Below, one piece after another: positions 56,129 through 64,000 of a stretch of DNA of 64,000 nucleotides. This DNA comes from Vicia villosa. Taxonomy: Eukaryota; Streptophyta; Magnoliopsida; Fabales; Fabaceae. The stretch covers positions 682,001 through 746,000 of the forward strand of contig NW_026705293.1 in assembly GCF_029867415.1 (NCBI RefSeq), read 5' to 3'. The position numbers and the translations under genes were made by a program. The notes below the pieces were generated by a model that worked only from the letters and a program-made list of their open reading frames with translations, searched no databases and was not told the origin of the DNA. Position 1 is the first letter of the stretch; the number at the start of each line of letters is the position of its first letter.

Positions 56129-58028
56129 CACTACGCCAAATTTAAGCTGTAGCAGCGCAGCTACTAAAGCGCTTTTAGCAAAAGCGCTCTCGTAGGGCTC
56201 GCTAAAAACAAAATTAATAAACAAGGAAAAATGATGCAAAAAAAGCGCTCTGGTAGGGGGAGTTATGAGAGCGCTTTTAAAAATCGCTCTAGTAGGGGGG
56301 GTATGAGAGCGCTTTTAAAAAGCGCTCTGGTAGGGGGGTTATGAAAGCGCTTTTAAAAGCGCTCTTATAGGGTGGGTGCTACGAAAGCGCTTTTGGGATA
56401 AAAGCGCTCTGGTAGGGGTGTTATTAAAGCGCTTTTGAAAAGCGCTCTGGTAGCCCATTTAAAAAATTATATATTTTACAAACACACGCATTTTGTTTCA
56501 GATCTTTCTTCTTCCTTCGTTGCTCCGCCGTCCTCTCTCCGAAACCCTAGCAACCTCCGCCGTTCTACTTCCTTTCAGATCCAAAACACACGAGTTTATG
56601 GTGAGTTGAGGTTCGTGTTGTTGCTGAGTTCGGTTTCGATTCTGAATCTACAAACCAAAACCGGGTGAGACTTTTCTGAGTTTATTTCTTATTCTCTCTT
56701 CCTCTCTCAAATTTCTGAAGGGTTTGTTTGATTAGGAAAGTGATGAACAAATGTTTGGGTTTGATGAATGTTTGTCTGGTTATGTTTGATGATGATTTGT
56801 GAATGGTTTTGTTTCTGATGAATGGTTTGCGTGTATGAGAAAGATGAACAATTAGGGTTTTGGTTAGTGTTTGCGGCTGTGTATTGTGATTGTTGTTGGA
56901 TGAATATGAACAATGTATTTACAGTTTCTGGAGAGGTTTTTCGAAGATGATGAACAGAGTTTTTTTAGGGTTTTTGGTTGTTGGCTCTACGGCTCTACGG
57001 CTGATTTTTTTTAGGGTTTTTGGTTGTTGGCTCAATTGACTTGTTCTTTTATCAAAAACTATTTTTATGTGCATGTGGTTGTTAATTGATTTCTTATAAA
57101 TTGGTTTCTGTTCTGGTATAGCACTATTTTTATTAACTATTTTGTCTTTTGTTCAGAGATGAGGAAATTTTTGGTTGATAGAGAAAATATTGAGAATGTG
57201 AATGTTGTGTAAATAATCACGTTTTTCTATTGTAGGTTGAGCTTCAAACAGTGGATGGACTGGTAAAGGATAGAACACAATGTGCCCCTGCCGATTATGT
57301 TCCACAGAATATGAATCAAGTAATGTACCCCGAAGTCTTCTGTGGCAGGATCGTTCGGGGTACAGTTATTTGATTCATATTCTGTGACACAATACAACAT
57401 AGCTCAGGTGACTACTGGTTCTCCACTAAAGCATCAATACAACATAGCTCCAGATAATACAGGAAGCATACATTGGTTGCATAAGAACTCGGAAGTTGTT
57501 TCCCATTTAGTTGTTTTGGTTTAGAAATATGTGAATTGGTTTAGTTGTTTTGGTTTAGAAATATGTATATATGTATTTTGATTTACATTAATGGTATATA
57601 ATATAATACTTTTTTTGTATATAATCGATATCGATTATAATGGTATATATCGATTTGAAATGATAAATTATAGGTTCATGAAAAAATACTGCCAAAAAAT
57701 AGTAAATTACAGGTTCTAAAAATATTGCTGCCAAAAGTGCAGGTTTAGAAATAATAAAAAGCATAAAAAAAAAAAACGCAACATACGAAAGCGCTTTTGA
57801 AAAAAGCGCTCTTATAGGGGTGCCTACCAGAGTGCTTTTTCCTGAAAAGAGCTCTTAAAGGGGGGCCTACAAGAGCGCTTTTTCCAGAAAAGCGCTCTTA
57901 TAGGGGGGGCCTACCAGAGCGCTTTTAAAAGCGCTTTCGTAGCCTATGCCAGCGCTGGCTTTGGCAGCGCTTTAAAGCGCTGTTAAAGGCCAAAAAAAGC
58001 GCTTTTAAAAGCCTTGCGCGTTGTAGTG
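56129..58028. mobile_element. Non-autonomous CACTA element, 1.9 kb
   Basis: Starts CACTACGCCAAA and ends TTGTAGTG, flanked by a 3-bp target duplication TCC (56126-56128 and 58029-58031), as CACTA elements require. Both subterminal regions (about 56145-56460 and 57780-58015) are packed with AGCGCTTTT and AAAAGCGCT words, often with GTAGGGGGG spacers. Such subterminal repeats bind the CACTA accessory protein in known elements. The interior has a CT-rich leader-like part near 56490-56580 and a strong hairpin at 57299-57390, but no transposase. Confidence 0.92.
57299..57390 (+). other. Near-perfect 36-bp inverted repeat (hairpin) in the CACTA element
   Basis: Left arm 57299-57334 and right arm 57354-57390 are complementary except for one G-U-type pair, one bulge and weak pairing at the base. 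The loop is 19 nt. The left arm contains CACAGAATATGAATCAA and TGTACCCCGAA; the right arm contains TTCGGGGTACA and TTGATTCATATTCTGTG. Stem and loop size suit a small-RNA precursor, but no expression evidence exists. Confidence 0.7.
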
Positions 58029-58031
58029 TCC

Positions 58032-59200
58032 CCACCTACAAATTTTTTCTTCCCTTTGCATTGACTGCTGTCTCTTTCAATGAATCACTTCCTATCCCAT
58101 CCCCATTATTCCTTCAAAACAATAACGTACAAACAAATAATTTGAGTATGTCATTAATTTTAATACTATCGCAAACTCTTCAAGTAATACATTCAAATAT
58201 TTCTTATTCATATTCAATTACAAATCACAAAACCATAATATATATTCACTTATATTACTGTACAAACATCACACCCCACAATTACCATTCAAATAACAGA
58301 TTGAAATATAACAAAATTATTATTCTAAACTACATTAAACATCACACAGTTACCATTCATATATCAATATCTACTATCATAACATGCAAAATGAAATTTC
58401 ATCATCGATTATCCTTTACCTTCAACGTCATTCACACCATGTTCCGATTCAATCTTTTCATCAAATTCCCGAACTCTGCCGTCATCTTCGACACAACTTA
58501 ATCTATCATATTGTTTCTTCCATTCCTCTAAAACAAAATCCCTCTCATGTGACACACTCAGTATCCTCTCAATGGTAAGCCGTTTCCAAGTTGTTTGCAA
58601 TGGCAACCAATCAGGTGAACCACAAACACAACAAAACAACAGATTAAACCTACTCAACATTAGACATCCAGCGTATTAAGAAACATCAACAATAACACAT
58701 GCACAAACCTCATGCAAAGAACATACTGACTTTGCCTTGACATCTTGTTGTTTCCTCATTATGGAAAGACCACTCTTGTCTCTTACACATATGTTTCGGA
58801 ACACGTTGAAGATTTATGAAGCAAGAACGTTTGCGTTTCTATTTAGTCACTTCATACCATTATGTTATTGTTTACGGTGATTTCCGGTAAACAACCGCTA
58901 GTCTTCCAAACTATAGTTTATACTTTGGTTACTCGCAGGATCGACTAGATTGATCCTTTGTCTTTTGAGGTAATTTGGTTCATATTTGTTGGTTTTTGCT
59001 TCGAAACTTGTTTATGGTGTAATCATGTAAATAATCTTGCGAAATAAACTTGTTATACACGTAAATATAGCTTTGACGAAATGTAAAAGAAATATAAATT
59101 GCAAAAATGTAAAGTACAAGAATGTAAAGTACAAGAAAGTAAAGTGACGGTAAATGAAAATGACTTCGAATTAAAACTAAACGAAAGATGATGATATTGT
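58032..59200. other. Intergenic DNA between CACTA and SIRE elements
   Basis: A minus-strand stretch at 58660-58409 reads WKRLTIERILSVSHERDF and EEWKKQYDRLSCVEDDGRV, which looks like genuine exon sequence but is not recognised. It may be another exon of the B3-like relic gene. The rest holds nothing identifiable. Confidence 0.4.
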
Positions 59201-60405
59201 TGTTAGAACAAGATTTGTTCTGATCAATTATCTTAGTTTTGATGATAACAATAATATGAATTTTGCTTAAGATAATATGGTACTCTAATCCAATGCAATT
59301 TCCTTTTCAGGAAATATATAAAGAGTATGCATAATTCAGCGCTCAGAAGCTTTGTCTCAAGGGTTCAGCATGCAACATCAGAACATGGTCTGGCAAGACA
59401 TCAGAAGATGGTCGAAGCAGAATCAGAACATGGGTCTATGGAAGCATCAGAAGAACATGAGATCAGAAGCACTGAAGTTCTGATGGTATCACGCTTAGAA
59501 GCACTTCAAGGTCAGAAGATCAGAAGATGCTTTGCACCAAGCTGTTTGACTCTGATGATATTCAAACGTTGTATTCACAAACATCAGATCAGAAGGAAGT
59601 ACAAGTGGCAAGCTACGCTGACTGACAAAAGGAACGTTAAAAGCTATTAAAGGCAACGTCAGTAGACACAGCGTGAACAAGGCTCGAGGTAGTTGACAAA
59701 AGCGTATAACATTAAATGCGATGTTGTACGGAACACGCAAAGCATTAAATGCACTCAACGGTCATCTTCTCCAACGCCTATAAATATGAAGTTCTGATGA
59801 GAAGCAAGGTTAACGATCCTGAACAAAACAACTCATATTAACTTGCTGAAACTCTGTTCTATTCAAAGCTCAGAATCTTCATCTTCATCAAAGCTCACTA
59901 CATTGCTGTTGTAATATATTAGTGAGATTAAGCTTAAACGTTAAGAGAAATATCACAGTTTGTGATTATAGCTTTTAAGAAGCAATTGTAATACTCTTAG
60001 AATTGATTACATTAAGTTGTAAGGAACTAGAGTGATCGTGTGGATCAGAATACTCTAGGAAGTCTTAGAGGTTATCTAAGCAGGTTGTAACTAGAGTGAT
60101 CGTGTGGATCAGAATACTCTAGAAAGTCTTAGAGGGTATCTAAGCAGTTGTTCCTGGAGTGATCAGTGTGTGATCAGAAGACTCTGGAAGACTTAGTTGC
60201 TGACTAAGTGGAGAACCATTGTAATCCGTGCGATTAGTGGATTAAATCCTCAGTTGAGGTAAATCATCTCTGCGGGGGTGGACTGGAGTAGTTTAGTTAA
60301 CAACGAACCAGGATAAAAATAACTGTGCAATTTATTTTTATCTGTCAAGTTTTTAAAGCTACACTTATTCAAACCCCCCCTTTCTAAGTGTTTTTCTATC
60401 CTTCA
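59201..60405 (+). repeat. 5' LTR of the SIRE-type element (1.2 kb)
   Basis: Starts TGTTAGAACAAGATTTGTTC and ends CTATCCTTCA two bases before the primer site. About ten TCAGAA/CAGAAG words occur between 59335 and 59610. A TATAAATATG word lies at about 59780, likely the core promoter. The frame at 59327-59650 is not a gene. Confidence 0.88.
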
Positions 60406-60407
60406 AT

Positions 60408-60420
60408 TGGCATTAGAGCG
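60408..60420 (+). other. Primer binding site of the SIRE-type element
   Basis: TGGCATTAGAGCG resembles the initiator-Met tRNA primer site TGGTATCAGAGC of Ty1-copia elements, with two changes. Confidence 0.8.
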
Positions 60421-60491
60421 CCGGTTCTAAGGTGCAAGCACTTAACCGTGTTTAGAAAAGATTCAGGAAGAGAAAAACGCTTCAGTAAAAG

Positions 60492-62405
60492 ATGGCTGAT
60501 GAAACTGCAAAGTCTACACCTACATCTGGCTCTGCTGAGCAACACAACGGTAACAATGGTTATACTAGACCGCCGGTATTTGATGGTGAAAACTTTGAAT
60601 ACTGGAAAGATAAACTGGAAAGTTACTTTCTTGGTCTAGATGGTGATCTATGGGATCTTCTGATGGATGGTTACAAACATCCAGTAAATGCCAGTGGCGT
60701 AAAGCTGACAAGGCAAGAAATGAGTGATGATCAGAAGAAGCTTTTCAGGAATCATCATAAATGCAGAACTGTTTTGCTGAATGCTATCTCTCATGCTGAG
60801 TATGAGAAGATATCTAACAGGGAAACGGCCTATGACATATATGAGTCCTTGAAAATGACTCATGAAGGAAATGCTCAAGTCAAGGAGACTAAAGCTCTCG
60901 CTTTAATCCAGAAGTATGAAGCCTTCAAAATGGAGGATGATGAAGACATTGAAAAGATGTTTTCAAGATTTCAAACTCTTACTGCTGGATTGAGAGTTCT
61001 TGACAAGGGATACACCAAGGCTGATCACGTAAAGAAGATCATCAGAAGCTTACCCAGAAGATGGGGTCCTATGGTGACTGCATTCAAGATTGCAAAGAAT
61101 CTGAATGAAGTTTCTCTGGAAGAGCTTATCAGTGCCTTGAGAAGCCATGAAATAGAGCTGGACGCAAATGAGCCTCAAAAGAAAGGTAAGTCTATTGCAT
61201 TAAAATCCAATATCATGAAATGCACTAACGCTTTTCAGGCTAGAGAAGAAGATCCTGAAGAATCAGAATCTGAAGAAGAAGATGAACTGTCCTTGATCTC
61301 CAGAAGGCTAAATCAACTCTGGAAGAACAAGCAAAGGAAGTTCAGAGGCGTCAGAAGTTCAAAGAAATTTGAACGTGGAGAATCTTCTGATGACAGAAGA
61401 TTTGACAAGAAGAAGGTCATGTGCTATGAATGCAATGAGCCTGGACACTTCAAGAATGAATGTCCAAAACTTCAGAAGGAAAATCCCAAGAAGAAGTTTC
61501 ATAAGAAGAAAGGTCTTATGGCAACCTGGGATGAATCAGAAGATGATTCAGACTCTGAAGATGAGCAGGCTAACTGTGCGCTGATGGCGACAGAAGATGA
61601 CGGATCAGAATCTACATCAGAATCAGATTCTGAAGAGGTATTTTCTGAACTTACTAGAGATGAGTTAGTTTCCGGTCTAACTGAACTTCTGGAATTCAAG
61701 TCTCAGATTAGTCTCAAATACAAAGAGCTGAAAAAGCTATTTGAATTTGAAACAAAGAAGCTTGAGTTGGAGAATTCTGAATTAAAAGAAAAACTTTTAA
61801 AATTATCCAATAATGTTGGATCTCCTTCTGATTCAGAAAAATCTACTCCTAGTCTAAACCATATTCTGAAAGAATATGATTTAAGTTTCAGGAAGTTCTT
61901 ATCTAGAAGTATTGGCAGAAGTCAGCTAGCTTCTATGATATATGCTGTGTCTGGAAACAAAAGAGTCGGCATTGGTTTTGAGGGTGAAACCCCATACAAA
62001 CTTGAACCTGTTGATGAAATGAAATTCACATACAAGCCATTGTATGATCAGTTCAAGTATGGCCACTCCCATGATATTAGGCACACTTCACATGCTCAAA
62101 GTTTTCACATAACACACACCAAAAAGCATGTGACACAACCTAGGAAATATCATGAAACTCACATTAAAAATTATCATGCTATTCCTCCTATTGCTTACGA
62201 TGTTAAACCCAAGTTCAATCAGAACTTGAGAAAATCTAACAAGAAAGGACCCAAGAAGATGTGGGTACCAAAGAAAAAGACTAATTCTTTTGCAGATTCT
62301 CTTGGCGACAAAGAAGATAAAAGTCAACATGTCATGTCACCTGGACTCAAGTTGGTCTCAACACTTGAAGGGAAGGAGGATTGTCTTCCAAGTTCTGGTA
62401 CTTAA
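60492..62405 (+). CDS. SIRE-type gag polyprotein (637 aa)
   Basis: The ATG at 60492 is the first in frame after the primer site. Residues 25-45 read RPPVFDGENFEYWKDKLESY, the typical N-terminal gag opening. The UBN2/gag core spans about residues 80-225 (YDIYESLKMTHEGNAQVKE; FSRFQTLTAGL). A CCHC zinc knuckle lies at C311, C314, H319 and C324 (CYECNEPGHFKNEC). Acidic Ser/Glu-rich tracts surround it, and a Leu-rich coiled-coil follows at about residues 420-460. The C-terminus keeps MWVPKKKTNSFADSL, which in relatives sits near the gag-pol border, and ends after a short stretch that in relatives leads into protease. Gag coats the RNA in virus-like particles. It is intact here and might be supplied to or borrowed from related elements. 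Confidence 0.92.
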   Translation: MADETAKSTPTSGSAEQHNGNNGYTRPPVFDGENFEYWKDKLESYFLGLDGDLWDLLMDGYKHPVNASGVKLTRQEMSDDQKKLFRNHHKCRTVLLNAISHAEYEKISNRETAYDIYESLKMTHEGNAQVKETKALALIQKYEAFKMEDDEDIEKMFSRFQTLTAGLRVLDKGYTKADHVKKIIRSLPRRWGPMVTAFKIAKNLNEVSLEELISALRSHEIELDANEPQKKGKSIALKSNIMKCTNAFQAREEDPEESESEEEDELSLISRRLNQLWKNKQRKFRGVRSSKKFERGESSDDRRFDKKKVMCYECNEPGHFKNECPKLQKENPKKKFHKKKGLMATWDESEDDSDSEDEQANCALMATEDDGSESTSESDSEEVFSELTRDELVSGLTELLEFKSQISLKYKELKKLFEFETKKLELENSELKEKLLKLSNNVGSPSDSEKSTPSLNHILKEYDLSFRKFLSRSIGRSQLASMIYAVSGNKRVGIGFEGETPYKLEPVDEMKFTYKPLYDQFKYGHSHDIRHTSHAQSFHITHTKKHVTQPRKYHETHIKNYHAIPPIAYDVKPKFNQNLRKSNKKGPKKMWVPKKKTNSFADSLGDKEDKSQHVMSPGLKLVSTLEGKEDCLPSSGT

Positions 62406-62815
62406 ATCTGTTGAAGAAACTATGTTCGTAGGAGATCAGAAAAGAAAGTTTATTAGTCTTGGAACCATATGTTTTGTTTGTTTCTATAGCAATGATGTTT
62501 CGTTCTTGAGTATTCTGAATGCTCTAAATGCTACAGAATATACAATATTGAAACATTGATTGTGGACGAATCAATAAATATCTGGTTTGACGATAAACTT
62601 GTTTCTGATGAAACAAAGCAGCTTAAGAATTTCTGCAGATACAGTTTTGTCTTATCAGAAGCTGCAGAACAAAGAAGTGAATCTCCAGAAGCTGTGTATA
62701 TCAGAAGTAATGGATCAGAAGAACATTCAGATTTATATCAGCACACTTCAGAAGGAGTGTTTCCAGAAGAGAATCTTGATCAATTCAGAAGCAGTGATTG
62801 GAATCAGAAGGCGTA
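62406..62815 (+). pseudogene. Residual pol linker (integrase C-terminus/RT linker)
   Basis: After the gag stop, short open stretches include CYRIYNI-like residues and ETLIVDESINIWFDDKL, the segment between integrase and reverse transcriptase in copia elements. Then comes a Ser/Glu-rich linker ending at a stop at about 62816. Frames change between pieces. The upstream protease and integrase and the downstream polymerase are missing, which indicates two large deletions. Confidence 0.6.
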
Positions 62816-63211
62816 AAGCCTATTGAATATTTCACACCTGTCATCCATTATCTGATGATGAACACGTGTCTCTACGGTCAGTACGAAGCGTGCAGTTGAA
62901 AAGACGCCGACCTAGGTAACTGTTTTAAATCATTTCTTTTACCACGATCTCTCTCCTCACGTCACTCGTCTTTTAATGAAAATGATTTCTTTTGATTCTG
63001 AAACTATTCATTTTGTTTATTTATTCTTTTTCATTCTCTATTTTATATTCGTCTCCTTATATTCTTTTCAAATCATATCATACATCTTTTTCGCTCCCTT
63101 GTCTCTCTTTCTTCTTGCATTCTCTCGTTTGAAAAGTTCTTAGCCGTTTTCTAAAACCCTAATCAAAAACCCAGTTCGCTTCTCTTGTTCGTTTTTGTTC
63201 ATTCTGCATCC
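62816..63211. other. Spacer before the extra ORF
   Basis: A non-coding, CT-rich stretch (CTCTCCTCACGTCACTCG, TTTCTTCTTGCATTCTCTCG) resembling a transcript leader. It may carry the start of a separate mRNA or splice acceptor for the downstream ORF. Confidence 0.4.
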
Positions 63212-64000
63212 ATGGCTGCCTTCTCATCCCAAAATGTTGATACATCTGTTCCTCACCATCTCCAAGAAGAAACTTTTCAACTTACTCCTGTTGTTGCATG
63301 CTCTATTCCCAAGGACAATTTAGAAGTTCTATGTGAACTTATTGTTGATTTTGACAACCTTGAAGAACATGGATTTCATCTTAAAGAAGACATCATCTTT
63401 CAAGGATGGACCTCGTTGTTTGCCGAGTTCGTTGGCCCAGTTTATCCGGATCTTGTCAAGGAGTTCTGGGCACATGCTGTGGTTGCTCCAAAATCAATAC
63501 TTTCTTTCGTCCATGGAAAGTTTGTTGTTATTACTGAAAACATCCTAAGAGTGATGTTTGATCTGAAAAACCCTGAAGGGGCTTTTGAGATTGATCAAAG
63601 GGCAGTTTGGGAAGATGTTCTATCCACTCTCTATCCAAATGTCAAGAAAACAAAAAGCGTCAAGGATTTGAGAGATGTCTACAAAATCTGGACAAAGATC
63701 ATTCTTAGGTGTTTCTACCATAGGAAAGGAACACATGCCTCGGATTTCATCAGTAATGAGCAAAAGTACATTCTTTATTGCATTGCCACTAGGAAGAAGG
63801 TTGATGCGATCTACATCATCTTCAACCACTTGTGGAAAGCAGTAAAGGATTCCAGAAACGCTTTCAGAGAAAAAGGTGGAACAATCATTCCTTTTGGAAG
63901 GATTATTTCAAATCTTTTGGTGCATTCAAAGATTGTTGAAAGCTTGGAATCTGAAGGTATTGTGAAAGACCTTGCTGTCACATCTGGGGCTTGTCTGAAT
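63212..64000 (+). CDS. Extra ORF of the SIRE-type element, incomplete at window end
   Basis: The frame starting MAAFSSQNVDTSVPHHLQEE is open for 263 codons to the last base. It contains GFHLKEDIIFQGWTSLFAEF, VKEFWAHAVV and VHGKFVVITENILRVMFDL. These resemble the putative plant transposon protein domain found in env-like or extra ORFs of legume retrotransposons; in SIRE-type elements an env-like ORF follows pol. No signal peptide or membrane segment is seen in the visible part. I cannot tell whether it is env-like or another class of extra protein. Confidence 0.7.
   Translation, partial: MAAFSSQNVDTSVPHHLQEETFQLTPVVACSIPKDNLEVLCELIVDFDNLEEHGFHLKEDIIFQGWTSLFAEFVGPVYPDLVKEFWAHAVVAPKSILSFVHGKFVVITENILRVMFDLKNPEGAFEIDQRAVWEDVLSTLYPNVKKTKSVKDLRDVYKIWTKIILRCFYHRKGTHASDFISNEQKYILYCIATRKKVDAIYIIFNHLWKAVKDSRNAFREKGGTIIPFGRIISNLLVHSKIVESLESEGIVKDLAVTSGACLN

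Larger units (their letters stand above)
59201..64000 (+). mobile_element. SIRE/Maximus-type Ty1-copia element, 5' part, pol largely deleted
   Basis: LTR 59201-60405, primer site, complete gag (60492-62405), a short remnant of the integrase/RT linker (62406-62815), a spacer and an additional ORF (63212 to window end). Protease, catalytic integrase, reverse transcriptase and RNase H are not present between gag and the extra ORF. The element is therefore non-autonomous, although gag and the extra ORF are open. The 3' LTR lies beyond the window. Confidence 0.88.

Noticed and set aside
58061..58501. 146-codon Ile/Asn/Thr-rich frame
   Set aside because: Low-complexity composition of AT-rich DNA. 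The opposite strand has a more plausible exon-like stretch.
59327..59650. 107-codon frame rich in Glu/Ser/Arg
   Set aside because: It lies within the SIRE-type LTR and results from the repeated TCAGAAG words.

Overview
The window looks like a repeat-dense intergenic stretch of a plant nuclear genome. It is most likely a legume of the Fabeae/Trifolieae group (pea, vetch, lentil or clover relatives). This is inferred from the transposon mix, not from any species marker: Ogre-type LTRs with a tRNA-Arg-like primer site and a TGTCATACCCC start, SIRE/Maximus-type copia elements, Tekay and Tat gag pieces, plant LINEs, CACTA, hAT and Helitron relics, and an F-box/FBD gene with plant introns. There are no bacterial operons, rRNA or canonical tRNA genes, and no CRISPR array.

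Layout. 1-4.3 kb: AT-rich DNA with microsatellites. 4.35-5.95 kb: a 1.6-kb terminal-inverted-repeat (TIR) element with an 8-bp target duplication, inserted into the signal-peptide region of a cystatin-like gene now broken (to 6.28 kb). 8.03-11.32 kb: a very young non-autonomous LTR retrotransposon with 275-bp LTRs differing at one base and one 889-codon ORF. 12.8-15.8 kb: a duplicated block with an intact repeat-protein gene (copy A). 16.2-18 kb: LINE, Tekay and SINE relics. 18.1-23.9 kb: Ogre-like DNA on the minus strand. 24.3-28.3 kb: a MITE, a minus-strand SIRE-type LTR with gag start, a Tat gag relic and a hAT-like element. 28.5-31.7 kb: the longer relative of the first TIR element, carrying a three-exon plant-mobile-domain (PMD/MAIN-like) gene with two premature stops and nested in another hAT-like repeat. 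34.5-37 kb: repeat-protein gene copy B with a LINE fragment in its flank. 37.2-39 kb: CACTA transposase and GDSL-lipase fragments and a perfect hAT MITE.

40.38-41.69 kb holds the best ordinary host gene, a complete two-exon F-box/LRR/FBD gene. 42.4-48.9 kb is a rearranged second copy of the 7.5-15 kb segment. It contains repeat-protein gene copy C, IQD gene fragments and, at 43.65 kb, the unoccupied version of the young LTR element's insertion site. 49-55.7 kb: microsatellites, a MITE, a Helitron helicase relic and B3-like fragments. 56.13-58.03 kb: a 1.9-kb non-autonomous CACTA element with AGCGCT-rich ends and a near-perfect 36-bp hairpin. 59.2-64 kb: the 5' part of a SIRE/Maximus-type element with LTR, primer site, intact gag, most of pol deleted and a downstream extra ORF that runs off the window.

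Most likely expressed: the F-box gene and possibly the three repeat-protein genes (intact ORFs, unit exactly 252 bp, 1, 3 and 4 units). The most original material is the PMD-carrying TIR family with its 20-bp palindromes, the gag-only LTR element, the 84-aa repeat family and the CACTA hairpin. All names rest on recognising motifs by eye; no database search was run.
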